The notes under the pieces are model-generated. The model was not told the origin of the DNA and searched no databases. It was given only the letters and a program-made list of their open reading frames with translations. Below, in pieces: positions 44,152-52,886 of a stretch of DNA of 63,235 bases. Both the position numbers and the translations under genes were made by a program. Numbering within the stretch: the first letter of the stretch is position 1; each line of letters opens with the position of its first letter. Origin of the DNA: Flavobacteriales bacterium (GTDB taxonomy: Bacteria; Bacteroidota; Bacteroidia; NS11-12g; UBA955). The stretch is taken from NCBI GenBank assembly GCA_947496375.1, contig CANMCY010000015.1:1-63235 (forward strand), in the 5' to 3' direction.

Positions 44152-44546
44152 AACCGCTGCACATTATTTTGTTAATCATGGCTGCAGCAGGGATTGGTGC
44201 TGTTGTTAGTCTTTACGGAAATACAACGCAGTATATTGCGTTTAAAGATGCACAGGATCTGGCCAAAGAAAATCCGGGGAAAGAATACCATGTGGTATGC
44301 ACCTTGAATAAACAAAAACCCATTCTTTATAATCCTCAAAAAGATCCCAACTACCTGGAGTTCTGGGCTGTGGACAGTCTGGGCAAGGAGATGAAGGTGA
44401 TCTATGGAAAACCCAAGCCCCAGGATATGGAGCGAAGCCAAAAGATGGTGTTGATTGGTTATCAGGAGGCGGAGTATTTCAGAGCTAATTCCATACTCAG
44501 TAAATGCCCCAGTAAGTACAACGAAGAGCCGGTAAATAACAGATAA
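44148..44546 (+). CDS. ccmE: CcmE heme chaperone, Cys-type
   Basis: A 132-residue periplasmic heme chaperone: membrane anchor (HIILLIMAAAGIGAVVSLY), a small OB-fold beta-barrel (YHVVCTLNKQKPILYN; LEFWAVDSLGKEMKVIYGKPKPQDM; KMVLIGYQEAEYF) and the flexible tail SILSKCPSKYNEE. The usual heme-binding His (HxxxY) is replaced by Cys (CPSKY, CxxxY), the variant known from some other bacteria and archaea and common in Bacteroidota. It receives heme from CcmC/D and hands it to CcmF. Overlaps the CcmD-like gene by 4 nt; ccmF follows after 3 nt. Confidence 0.9.
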   Translation: MKPLHIILLIMAAAGIGAVVSLYGNTTQYIAFKDAQDLAKENPGKEYHVVCTLNKQKPILYNPQKDPNYLEFWAVDSLGKEMKVIYGKPKPQDMERSQKMVLIGYQEAEYFRANSILSKCPSKYNEEPVNNR

Positions 44547-44549
44547 ACC

Positions 44550-47192
44550 GTGAATCAAATTCAGTTCAGCGGAGAAATGCTGTGGCCGGGTAATCTGGGC
44601 CAGTTTTTCATTGTCTTGTGCACCGTTGCTTCTCTTGGTGCGGCCTGGTATTATTTTAGGGCTGCCAACAAAGATTTGGAACAGCATCGTTTGCTCGGCA
44701 GACGGTTATTTTACCTGCAGGCATTTTCCGTGCTTGCCATCTTCGGCATACTCTTTTGGATTATTTTCAAGCATCGTTATGAGTATTATTATGCCTGGCG
44801 ACACAGTAGCAATGCATTGCCGGTGTATTACATGATATCCTGTTTTTGGGAAGGCCAGGAGGGGAGTTTTCTATTGTGGATGTTCTGGAATGCGGTGTTG
44901 GGCTTAATTCTTACCCGGAAAGCCGGACAGTGGGAAGGCCCGGTCATGGCAGTCATTTCCTTTATACAGCTGGGACTAAGCACCATGGTACTGGGGCTGG
45001 GACAGGGAACTGCAGACTGGGTTATTCATGTAGGCAGCAGTCCGTTTGACCTGTTGAGAGAGCAACGCCCCGATTTTCTACAAATTCCCGTAATGGGCAC
45101 GGTGGGTGGTCCTGCCAATTACCTTCAGATATTTAAGGATGGTAATGGCCTAAATCAATTGCTTCAAAATTACTGGATGGTTATCCATCCGCCTACGCTG
45201 TTTCTGGGATTTGCCACAGCCATGGTGCCCTTTGCCTACAGCATCGCGGGACTATGGAAAAATAATGACCGCGGCTGGGTGAGCCCTGCCATCACCTGGA
45301 GTCTTGTTTGTGTGGGCATTTTAGGGGCCGGAATCATTATGGGTGGTTTTTGGGCCTACGAAAGTTTGTCTTTTGGCGGATACTGGGCCTGGGATCCTGT
45401 AGAAAATGCGAGTTTGATGCCGTGGTTAATTATGGCATCGGCTTCACACATGCTGCTGATATCCAAAAGCACAGGCCGACATTTATTTACCGCTCATTTG
45501 CTGGTGCAATTAAGTTTTTGGCTGGTGCTATATGCCACATTTCTTACCCGAAGCGGTATACTGGGCGAGGCCAGCGTTCATTCTTTCACAGACCTCGGTC
45601 TTAGCGGGCAGCTTCTTATACTGTTATTGTCCATTATGTTACTCAGCGTGCTGTCTGCTTTGCAGAAACCCCGGTGGCAATGGTCTGTTATTGGTGGTTT
45701 TGTACTGCTCGTTATAGTTTTCAGTTTGTTAACCTTGTTCGGAGGCAAGACCAACCAGGCGCAACTGACCGCAGTGATGAAATGGACAGGGGTGGTCGTA
45801 TTTATTGGAGTTTTTGGATTGTTTATTTACAAACTATACTCAAGAACCCGAACTGAACAAGATGATGAGCGCTGGCTTAGCCGTGAGCTGTGGATGTTTA
45901 TCGGTGCCATGTTTCTTATTTTGTCACTGGTGCAGGTATTTTCAGCTACATCCATTCCTGTTTTCAATAAATTATTCGGATTTAGCAAAGCCCCGGCAAA
46001 GCCGGAGGAGTATAATGCCTTTCAACTTTGGCTTGCCATGCCTGTGATGTTGCTCATGGCCATTGGACAATATTTCCGTTGGCGTGATACGGATCCAAAA
46101 GTACTGAAAAAGCAACTTTTGCAGGTGTTGCTCATCAGTGTTGTTTTAACCCTTTTGATCAACCTGAATTTTGGTATCAATGAGCCAAAATACTTGCTTT
46201 TTCTGCTGGTTGGAATGATGCTATTCATTGCCAATGTGCTGTACCTCAGACATCAGAAGAAGTTGCAGTGGCTTGCCTGGGGAGGAAGTGTTGCACATGC
46301 CGGATTTGGAGTTTTACTTGTAGGGGTGCTGGTTTCTTCGGTTAATCAAAAGATTCTCACCTCATCGGAAGGCATTCGCTTTGCTTCGGAACTCAACAAG
46401 GACGGTAAAGTAGATGAAAAGGCCGTGAAATTCAACAGGGAAAATGTGATATTATACCAAAATCAGCCGGTTCAGCTGGGTGAATTTAAGGCAACCTATC
46501 AATCTGTTTTGCAAGGTAAAGACAATGATAGTATTGATAAATATTTCAAAGTATTTTTTACCAAATTCAATAAAGACGGAACCCTGGCAGATAGTTTTAC
46601 CTTGTTGCCTAAAACTCAGAATAACCCCAAAATGGGTTTACTGGCAGAGCCCAGTACCCGTCATTTCATCAGCCGGGATATCTTTACCCATGTAAATTAT
46701 GAGAGCAGTCTAGAAAAGAAGGAGCCGTTCAGCGATTTTAAAGAAACTGTAGCTGCACCCGGGGAAACTTTCCTCACTGAATCAGGTAAAGTGAAACTTC
46801 GGATTGATAGCGTGAAAAGATTTAACAGCGAGGATGGAGCTGCAGGGGTAGAACTGAGGATTACCGCTATCCGTTTGCAGGATAGCACGGTGCTGTTTCC
46901 GAAATTTGTTGTAAATCTTAGCCGTAATGACTTTTCATCCATTCCTTCATTGAGCTCGGAACTGGGTGTACTGACGGATATTATCAATATTGAAATTCCT
47001 GAACCCGGTCAATCTGCGGATCAGGTAAGATTTTTAATTAAGACAGGGGAGAGAAGTCCTCAGAAAAATTACATCGTTATCAAGGCCATAGAATTCCCCT
47101 GGATTAATCTGGTATGGGCAGGAACCATCATAATGGTGGTGGGATTTACCATGGCGGTTGTATACCGTGTTAAACAGAATGCTGCCGCATAA
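44550..47192 (+). CDS. ccmF: CcmF-type cytochrome c heme lyase
   Basis: An 880-residue inner-membrane protein with about 15 helices that attaches heme to apocytochrome c. WWD heme-binding motif GGFWAYESLSFGGYWAWDPVENASLMPWL spans about residues 263-291; conserved periplasmic His occur in MVIHPPTLFLGFA (about 211) and elsewhere. A periplasmic domain of about 250 residues near the end (GIRFASELNKDG to IKTGERSPQKNY) precedes the last helix. Start is GTG 44550, 3 nt after ccmE; the next usable start would remove the first helix. CcmA, CcmB and CcmG/H are not in this cluster. Confidence 0.93.
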   Translation: MNQIQFSGEMLWPGNLGQFFIVLCTVASLGAAWYYFRAANKDLEQHRLLGRRLFYLQAFSVLAIFGILFWIIFKHRYEYYYAWRHSSNALPVYYMISCFWEGQEGSFLLWMFWNAVLGLILTRKAGQWEGPVMAVISFIQLGLSTMVLGLGQGTADWVIHVGSSPFDLLREQRPDFLQIPVMGTVGGPANYLQIFKDGNGLNQLLQNYWMVIHPPTLFLGFATAMVPFAYSIAGLWKNNDRGWVSPAITWSLVCVGILGAGIIMGGFWAYESLSFGGYWAWDPVENASLMPWLIMASASHMLLISKSTGRHLFTAHLLVQLSFWLVLYATFLTRSGILGEASVHSFTDLGLSGQLLILLLSIMLLSVLSALQKPRWQWSVIGGFVLLVIVFSLLTLFGGKTNQAQLTAVMKWTGVVVFIGVFGLFIYKLYSRTRTEQDDERWLSRELWMFIGAMFLILSLVQVFSATSIPVFNKLFGFSKAPAKPEEYNAFQLWLAMPVMLLMAIGQYFRWRDTDPKVLKKQLLQVLLISVVLTLLINLNFGINEPKYLLFLLVGMMLFIANVLYLRHQKKLQWLAWGGSVAHAGFGVLLVGVLVSSVNQKILTSSEGIRFASELNKDGKVDEKAVKFNRENVILYQNQPVQLGEFKATYQSVLQGKDNDSIDKYFKVFFTKFNKDGTLADSFTLLPKTQNNPKMGLLAEPSTRHFISRDIFTHVNYESSLEKKEPFSDFKETVAAPGETFLTESGKVKLRIDSVKRFNSEDGAAGVELRITAIRLQDSTVLFPKFVVNLSRNDFSSIPSLSSELGVLTDIINIEIPEPGQSADQVRFLIKTGERSPQKNYIVIKAIEFPWINLVWAGTIIMVVGFTMAVVYRVKQNAAA

Positions 47193-47922
47193 ATGGTATA
47201 TTGCAGGTACCGGTAACATGGGCACAGCCCTCGGTGAAGCGCTGCAACGCACCCCGGGTTTGCTTTTTGCAGGATGGCTGAGTACCAATCCAGGGAAGCA
47301 ATTATCTCATCCTGTTTATTCATTTACTGAATATGCAGATAAAGAGGCGGGCGTGTTTTTATGCATTCCCGATCGTTTCATTGCCTCTGCATCTGAATCA
47401 TTAAAACAGCAATTTTCTATGGTGGTGCATTGCAGCGGAATGCAGCCGCTTCATCCTCACTGCGATGCTGTTTGCTGGCCCATGCAAACATTTTCCACCC
47501 GGGTGCCATCGGAATGGACCAATGTTCCCGTATTTATTGAATCTCGTCAGGTGGAGGTGCAAGATTTTCTGCTGTCACTCTTCGCAAATCTGGGCAGTGA
47601 TCCTCAGGTCTGTTCGCAGGAACAACGGCAAAATGCTCACCTGGCAGCAGTAATAGCCAATAATTTCAGCAACGCCATGTTTATGTTCGCCTCCACGGTG
47701 CTTGAAAACAAGGGAATGAATCCTGAATTATTACTTCCAATTATTAAACAAACGGTTCAGAAGCTTCAGTCTACGGGCATAAAAGATGCACAGACCGGTC
47801 CTGCAATTCGTCACGACGCGGATACCCTGTTAATGCAAATGGAAATGCTGAAAAACAACCCGAAAATGCAGCATTTATACCATGAAATATCTGACGCGAT
47901 TCCTGTTTTGTTTAAAAAATAA
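47179..47922 (+). CDS. Rossmann-like/DUF2520 NAD(P)-binding protein
   Basis: A 247-residue protein: N-terminal Rossmann fold with KWYIAGTGNMGTALGEAL (residues about 5-22, NAD(P)-binding GxGxxG), CIPDRFIASASESLK, and HCSGMQPLHP, then a helical DUF2520 domain (NAHLAAVIANNFSNAMFMFA; PIIKQTVQKLQSTGIKDAQTGPAIRHD) that resembles 6-phosphogluconate-dehydrogenase-like C-terminal dimerisation domains. Function unknown; ketopantoate-reductase-like activity has been suggested for such folds but is not shown here. ATG 47179 is preferred, overlapping ccmF by 14 nt; the frame opens at TTG 47158. Confidence 0.85.
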   Translation: MLPHKWYIAGTGNMGTALGEALQRTPGLLFAGWLSTNPGKQLSHPVYSFTEYADKEAGVFLCIPDRFIASASESLKQQFSMVVHCSGMQPLHPHCDAVCWPMQTFSTRVPSEWTNVPVFIESRQVEVQDFLLSLFANLGSDPQVCSQEQRQNAHLAAVIANNFSNAMFMFASTVLENKGMNPELLLPIIKQTVQKLQSTGIKDAQTGPAIRHDADTLLMQMEMLKNNPKMQHLYHEISDAIPVLFKK

Positions 47923-47956
47923 TATACATCTATCACATTTTGTTTAAATAATTTAT

Positions 47957-47964
47957 TACCTTTG
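47957..47964 (+). promoter_or_regulatory. -7 promoter element TACCTTTG
   Basis: Exact TAnnTTTG match between the DUF2520 gene and the small hypothetical gene, 27 nt before its ATG. TTTG at 47939-47942 is only 14 nt upstream, closer than the usual 19. Confidence 0.4.
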
Positions 47965-47991
47965 ATACGGTATTGATTATTGAACAGCAAC

Positions 47992-48330
47992 ATGGATACA
48001 ACGGAAGCGGTTGTTAAAATATCCCAGATAAAACTACTTGAATACAGAGGCATTGAAGTGGGATTGAACCCATTGGATAAAACGCCCATTCACTTTTATG
48101 CACGGAGCGGCGAAGATTTGGCTATGGCCAGCATATACTTTCAACAAGGTATTTTCAGCCGGTCAGAAATTAGCAACGTTGCAGATGCAGGTGTAATGTC
48201 TGACAAGAACAAAGAGCGCTTTCGGGTTATTATAGAAGAGTATCTTTCAGAGCTGGTGAGGCAATGGATAGACCATTACATCTATGGTAAAAGTATCCAA
48301 AGCGAAAAAATCCTAAAAAACCTTGAGTAA
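47992..48330 (+). CDS. conserved hypothetical protein
   Basis: A 112-residue soluble protein I do not assign. It is mainly helical with a short beta start (VVKISQIKLLEYRGIEVGLNPL), a middle helix (EDLAMASIYFQQG) and a long C-terminal amphipathic helix (NKERFRVIIEEYLSELVRQWIDHYIYG). No signal peptide or Cys. Its own -7 element (47957-47964) suggests it is transcribed alone. It converges with a TonB-dependent receptor gene 5 nt away. A start at TTG 47980 is possible but less likely. Confidence 0.65.
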   Translation: MDTTEAVVKISQIKLLEYRGIEVGLNPLDKTPIHFYARSGEDLAMASIYFQQGIFSRSEISNVADAGVMSDKNKERFRVIIEEYLSELVRQWIDHYIYGKSIQSEKILKNLE

Positions 48331-48335
48331 CTCCG

Positions 48336-50357
48336 TTATTTTAGCTTCAGTCGAAAGCCCATGTAGGCATTAATGCCGTTAACCGGCCCCCATGCATACG
48401 CCGCATCAAACCATTTTTGCTGAGGATTAGAAGCTGAAAGCACCGGATTTTTTTGCACAACGTTCAACAAATTTTCACCACCTGCATACCATTCCCATTT
48501 TTTCCCAAAATCTTTCCTCAACTGCAGATTCAGAATTGTATAGGCAGGACTCCATTCGGGCATGCGCTCATTTTCGGGAAGGTTTAGGGTGATGGGCAGC
48601 CGTTTTGGGCTATTCCATTGCAGGATGGCATCCAGATACCATTTTTTTCTGTTTTTCATGCTCACTACACCCACAAACCTGTGTTTGGATAACAATGGCT
48701 GCTGTCGCATATTACCGCCCAGCCGAAGCATGTTTTCAATAAATCTGTAGCTCATCCGCAATTCAACCCTTCTGTGGGGCTGTAGATGTAGATCAGTTTG
48801 GATGGCATTGTAACGGCTTTGGTTGATTTTTCCAATGATGAGTAATTCCGGACTCTGATCCCGGTCTGCGGCCACCAGATGAAGAAATCGGGTATGGAAA
48901 GCATCGGCAGTGAATTTGGCCGGGTAACCCAATAAGGTAAAGGGCAGTGTGAGACTTATGCCGGTATTGATTGCATCCTCCCGCTGTTGTCCATACGCAC
49001 CGGGATTGTTGTAATTGTTAATGCTGATGGTGCGGTTGCTGATGAATAATGGTAAATGCTCAGCCAGAACCCATGGTGTTCTTACACCTCTGCCCATTTG
49101 AAAATGCAGCATTTTACCCTCTTCATCAATCTCCCATTTGGCATGGATTCTAGGCGTAATGAGCCAGCCATACAGGTTGTTGTAATCTGATCTGACTCCC
49201 AGTACCAGACTGCTATGCCCTGACTTAAACACCCATTCTGAAAAAGCCCCCCAGTTCTGTTCATTTCTGGAAGGATTGAATTGGGTCTTGCCTGAATCGG
49301 TGAGATTTTCGGATACATCATCAACCATTATGCTTATACCGCTTCGGGTACTTATGGGATTTTTTTCAGGTGAGGCATACGTTGCGCTGTAAAACAGACT
49401 TCTTTGAACCCCCGTGTATTTTCGGTCACGAAGACTATTGAGAAGGGCCTGTGTGCTTTGTTGATTGAAATGCAATATCTGACCAATACTTCGGCTTGCA
49501 TCTTTGTTCAAAAAGACACCAAACTTTCCCCAGACATCTGTTTTTTCCTCCTGCATTTTAAAGTGAAAGACGTTCGCTTTCGGCTCTTCATGCATGAAAT
49601 AATGCATGTCGCCGCCTTGTCTTTCATCATTCACATGGGTAAATCCTATAAGCCACTCATTTTTGTCGTTATACCTGGAAATTTGATTGCCCAGAAAAAT
49701 GCGATTGGAGAGGGGCATATCCGTGAATCCGTCACCGCCAAAATCCATGGTTTTCCATTGTCCACCGTAGTGAAGAAAGGAGTGGCTGAAAGTTCTGTGG
49801 TTAATTCGTTGCTTGACAATGGCATTAACCTCGCCCCTCCATTGATTGTTCAGGTAGGCGTTTAGGAACAGTCGGGGCTCTGTTGGCTCCTGCTTGAGCG
49901 CATAATTGATACCACCGGTCAATCCCTCAAAACCCTCTGAAACGCTGCCAGTGCCTTTGGCGAGGTGCACCGCCGATACCATGGGTCCGGGAATGTGACT
50001 GAGCCCGGTGAGCACGGATAAGCCCCGTACCGAGGGCATGTTAGACTGGCTCATTTGCACATATTTACCTGCGAGTCCCAGCATTTCAATTTGTCGTATG
50101 CCACTAACTCCATCTGCATTGCTCACTTCCAGGGTGTTGGTGGTTTCAAAACTTTCACTCAACGTGCAGCAGGCAGCTTTTTTAAACTCATTTTCAGTGA
50201 GAATTTCCGATTTCTGTATGCCTTTGCCGCTAATTACCCCTTTTTTGTCGCCGGTTATTTCTATTTGGTTTTTGGGGATAGTGGTATCTTTTTGGGCGAG
50301 TAATGGGGTTGCACTGAGCGTGGCGAAAGCGAAAAACAATCCACTCAGTCGTCGCAT
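48336..50357 (-). CDS. TonB-dependent receptor of a metal cassette
   Basis: A 673-residue outer-membrane receptor: signal peptide (RRLSGLFFAFATLSATPLLA), plug domain (ENEFKKAACCTLSESFETTN with an unusual CysCys, VRGLSVLTGLSHIPGPMVSAVHLAKG, residues about 35-140) and a 22-strand-type barrel ending INAYMGFRLKLK, with the typical Trp/Phe-rich terminal strand. TonB drives uptake through it. It overlaps the HMA-domain gene by 13 nt and follows the HYC_CC_PP gene, a gene order I associate with copper or similar metal handling in Bacteroidota; the ligand is inferred, not shown. Start 50357 is the first ATG of the signal peptide. Confidence 0.88.
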   Translation of the reverse strand: MRRLSGLFFAFATLSATPLLAQKDTTIPKNQIEITGDKKGVISGKGIQKSEILTENEFKKAACCTLSESFETTNTLEVSNADGVSGIRQIEMLGLAGKYVQMSQSNMPSVRGLSVLTGLSHIPGPMVSAVHLAKGTGSVSEGFEGLTGGINYALKQEPTEPRLFLNAYLNNQWRGEVNAIVKQRINHRTFSHSFLHYGGQWKTMDFGGDGFTDMPLSNRIFLGNQISRYNDKNEWLIGFTHVNDERQGGDMHYFMHEEPKANVFHFKMQEEKTDVWGKFGVFLNKDASRSIGQILHFNQQSTQALLNSLRDRKYTGVQRSLFYSATYASPEKNPISTRSGISIMVDDVSENLTDSGKTQFNPSRNEQNWGAFSEWVFKSGHSSLVLGVRSDYNNLYGWLITPRIHAKWEIDEEGKMLHFQMGRGVRTPWVLAEHLPLFISNRTISINNYNNPGAYGQQREDAINTGISLTLPFTLLGYPAKFTADAFHTRFLHLVAADRDQSPELLIIGKINQSRYNAIQTDLHLQPHRRVELRMSYRFIENMLRLGGNMRQQPLLSKHRFVGVVSMKNRKKWYLDAILQWNSPKRLPITLNLPENERMPEWSPAYTILNLQLRKDFGKKWEWYAGGENLLNVVQKNPVLSASNPQQKWFDAAYAWGPVNGINAYMGFRLKLK

Positions 50358-50686
50358 GTGGCCCCCTCTCTGTATCGGCAGCAACCCGGCAATGCCATGT
50401 AGGCCGCATTGGTGGCTTTTACCAGCTCTGTGTCATGTCCGGCAATGGCTACCAGATTGTGCAGCTGTATTTCTTCGATTTTTTTGGGATTGTAGGTTAC
50501 GGTGAGGGATTTTTCCTCAGGATTGTATATGGCTTTGCGTATACCGCGTTTGTCCAATGCTTCCTCTATGCGATCCTTGCACATAGAGCAGGTACCTTCT
50601 ACAGCGAAGGTTACAGTTTCATATTTTGGGGGCTTGCCAAAGGACATTGCCAAGGCAGCTAAGGTGATGATGGTGAGATTTTTCAT
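50345..50686 (-). CDS. periplasmic heavy-metal-associated (HMA) domain protein
   Basis: A 113-residue exported protein: a short signal peptide (NLTIITLAALAMSFG) and one HMA domain with the metal-binding CxxC in EGTCSMCKDRIEEALD (about residues 32-35), ending SLTVTYNPKKIEEIQLHNLVAIAGHDTE. A second Cys group follows at the C-terminus (PGCCRYREGATCDD), which could add metal ligands. It probably carries Cu+ or Hg2+ in the periplasm. It overlaps the downstream TonB receptor by 13 nt. The gene is preceded by a 79-nt gap after HYC_CC_PP. Confidence 0.85.
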   Translation of the reverse strand: MKNLTIITLAALAMSFGKPPKYETVTFAVEGTCSMCKDRIEEALDKRGIRKAIYNPEEKSLTVTYNPKKIEEIQLHNLVAIAGHDTELVKATNAAYMALPGCCRYREGATCDD

Positions 50687-50765
50687 TGTTTTTCATTCTT
50701 TTGTTTTGAGGGGTACAATACATTTTCAATCCCATAAAGGGATGTAACGGAAAAAGAATGAATTT

Positions 50766-51182
50766 TTAAATCAGCCAGGAACAATGCAGAACAAGCCGTC
50801 CCTTCAATTTGGGAGGTAATTCACGTTGCACCTGCAAGCATCTTGCTGAGCTAATCAATGAGGGTTCACCTGACTGCGAGATATGTTGAAACAGGGTGTG
50901 TACCGGTGGCTCTCCTGTCTCGGCTTCAGCAATGCTTCCAAATTTTGGGGTGATGCTGAAAACGAAAAAATCCTCACAATTGCCACAGCTGTTTTTAGGG
51001 GTTGTATCAGGATATTTCTTTTTACAGCAATCGGGTAGTTGGGTGTCGTTTTCTGATTCGTGCATGCCACAATCCTGAAACAGGGTAATGCCACTGCCCG
51101 GACAACTGTGCAATACGAGTTGCATGCTCCCGCTGCTTAGCAGAATCAGACTTGCAAGAAACCAAACAGATAGTTTACGCAC
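50766..51182 (-). CDS. HYC_CC_PP family cysteine-rich protein
   Basis: A 138-residue exported protein with the Cys-rich spacing of the HYC_CC_PP family: LVLHSCPG, FQDCGMHE, LPDCCKKKYPD and NSCGNCEDFF (CxxC). The start GTG at 51182 (RKLSVWFLASLILLSSG as signal peptide) is chosen over ATG 51212 because a perfect TTTG-N19-TATATTCG promoter ends 7 nt upstream and would exclude the earlier codon. The family is tied to metal handling by gene neighbourhood only; its exact role is unknown. It leads the cassette with HMA and TonB-receptor genes. Confidence 0.8.
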   Translation of the reverse strand: MRKLSVWFLASLILLSSGSMQLVLHSCPGSGITLFQDCGMHESENDTQLPDCCKKKYPDTTPKNSCGNCEDFFVFSITPKFGSIAEAETGEPPVHTLFQHISQSGEPSLISSARCLQVQRELPPKLKGRLVLHCSWLI

Positions 51183-51189
51183 TTGATAG

Positions 51190-51220
51190 CGAATATACGA
51201 AAAAAAATTCATTTTTCAAA
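51190..51220 (-). promoter_or_regulatory. promoter TTTG-N19-TATATTCG for the metal cassette
   Basis: On the minus strand TTTG lies at 51220-51217 and TATATTCG at 51197-51190 with a 19-nt spacer. The -7 box has C in place of the third T of TTTG. The GTG at 51182 follows 7 nt later. It excludes the in-frame ATG at 51212 as start for this transcript. Confidence 0.65.
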
Positions 51221-51260
51221 ATCAAAATACCGGAATTTTAGGGGTAATATCGCAGTAGCG

Positions 51261-52886
51261 ATGTGGCAGATTTTTTGGAATAACATACGACGCACAAAGC
51301 GCAATTTCTCGCAAGAAGAAGGCCATGCACTTCATCGGGTGCTCGGAGCCCGTGATTTGACCATGCTTGGTATTGCAGCCATCATTGGCGGAGGTATTTT
51401 TAGTTCCGTAGGTCAGGCATGTGCATCAGGCGGACCGGGTGTTATATTTCTGTTTATACTTTGTGCCATTGCCTGCGGTTTTGCTGCCCTTTGTTATGCG
51501 GAATTTTCTTCCCGAATACCTGTAGCCGGCAGTGCCTATACCTATGCATACGCGTCATTTGGTGAACTTTTTGCCTGGATTATTGGCTGGGCCCTGCTGA
51601 TGGAATACAGCATAGGCAATATTTATGTGGCTTTTAGCTGGTCTGGGTATTTTACGCATCTGATGGAAAATCTGGGTGTTCATATTCCGGCGTGGCTTTC
51701 CACCGATTATGCCTCCTGTTCTGTCGCAGCTGCATCAGGGAATGTGGATCTTCAATCCCGGGAAATGCTGGCATGGAATCAGGCACCGGTCATCCTGGGA
51801 TTGCGGATGATTCTTGATTTACCTGCACTTGCCATCAATGTATTGATTACCTGGCTGGTTTTTACGGGAATCAAAGAGAGTCGGAATGCCTCCAACATTA
51901 TGGTTGCCATAAAACTGATTGTAATCGTATTGATTATTGGGGTAGGAATTTTGCATGTGGATACCGCCAATTTTAAGCCATTTCTGCCTGAAGGATTTGG
52001 AGGGGTAATGGCGGGTGTTTCTGCTGTGTTTTTTACATTTATTGGTTTTGATGCCGTTAGTACCATGGCTGAAGAGACCAAAGATCCACAGCGTAACCTG
52101 CCTAAGGGTATGTTTTATTCCCTGCTGATCTGCACCGTTCTGTACATATTGATTTCGCTGGTTCTCACCGGTATGATGCCCTACAAATTACTTGGCGTTG
52201 ACGATCCGCTGGCTTCTGCTTTAGCGTATAAAGGAATTGTTTGGCTTGAGTATATCGTCAGTATCAGTGCAGTGGTTGCCATGGCCAGCGTATTATTGGT
52301 TTTTCAGATGGGTCAGCCCAGGATATGGATGAGCATGAGCAGGGATGGGCTTTTGCCTAAAAAGTTTTCTGAAGTGCATCCCAGGTATAAAACACCGGGT
52401 TTTAGCACCATCATCACAGGTTTGGTTGTGGGTATTCCCATTCTTTTTACGGATGAAAAGTTTGTCCTTGATTTTACCAGCATAGGCACCCTGTTTGCCT
52501 TTGTATTGGTTTGCGGTGGTGTTCTGTTGTTGCCTGCCAGAAAGAAGGAGCAGGGAGCATTCAATTTGCCCTATTTCAAGCCGGTTTTTCTACCCATTAT
52601 TTTGTTGGCGATTCAGGTTTGTATCTACGTTTTTTCAGAAAAATATTTTTTTAGTCAGTTTCATGACCTGGGACTGCTTTTTTATTGGTCCTTGATGTTG
52701 ATACTGTCTGTATTGGGTATCATAAAAAACTGGAATCTTATTCCCTTGCTGGGATTGGCTGCCTGCGGCTATTTGCTCACCGGAATGTCCGCAAATAATT
52801 GGTTTTGGTTTTTCTCCTGGTTTGGCATTGGGTTATTGGTTTATTTTGCATACGGCTACAGAAAAAGCAAACTGGCACGTGGATAA
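51261..52886 (+). CDS. APC family amino acid permease
   Basis: A 541-residue inner-membrane transporter with about 14 helices, closest in style to the cationic amino acid transporter (CAT/YfnA) group. Motifs: LGIAAIIGGGIFSSVGQA (helix 1 unwound region, about residue 37), GFAALCYAEFSSRIPVAGSAYTYAY (helix 3), and FIGFDAVSTMAEETKDPQRNLPKG (helix 8 and loop). The substrate is not identified. ATG 51261 is chosen because the long upstream extension to 51183 overlaps the divergent metal-cassette gene and reads as non-family sequence. Its stop overlaps the DUF721 start by 8 nt. Confidence 0.88.
   Translation: MWQIFWNNIRRTKRNFSQEEGHALHRVLGARDLTMLGIAAIIGGGIFSSVGQACASGGPGVIFLFILCAIACGFAALCYAEFSSRIPVAGSAYTYAYASFGELFAWIIGWALLMEYSIGNIYVAFSWSGYFTHLMENLGVHIPAWLSTDYASCSVAAASGNVDLQSREMLAWNQAPVILGLRMILDLPALAINVLITWLVFTGIKESRNASNIMVAIKLIVIVLIIGVGILHVDTANFKPFLPEGFGGVMAGVSAVFFTFIGFDAVSTMAEETKDPQRNLPKGMFYSLLICTVLYILISLVLTGMMPYKLLGVDDPLASALAYKGIVWLEYIVSISAVVAMASVLLVFQMGQPRIWMSMSRDGLLPKKFSEVHPRYKTPGFSTIITGLVVGIPILFTDEKFVLDFTSIGTLFAFVLVCGGVLLLPARKKEQGAFNLPYFKPVFLPIILLAIQVCIYVFSEKYFFSQFHDLGLLFYWSLMLILSVLGIIKNWNLIPLLGLAACGYLLTGMSANNWFWFFSWFGIGLLVYFAYGYRKSKLARG

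Noticed and set aside
44172..44687. A 171-residue minus-strand frame opposite ccmE/ccmF
   Set aside because: Shadow of two recognised genes; composition is not protein-like.
50729..50743. Small inverted repeat ATCCC-ATAAA-GGGAT between HYC_CC_PP and HMA genes
   Set aside because: Five-base arms only, no T tract; could be an operator but nothing supports it.
51183..51260. N-terminal extension of the APC permease from 51183
   Set aside because: It overlaps the divergent metal-cassette promoter and gene start and has no family resemblance.
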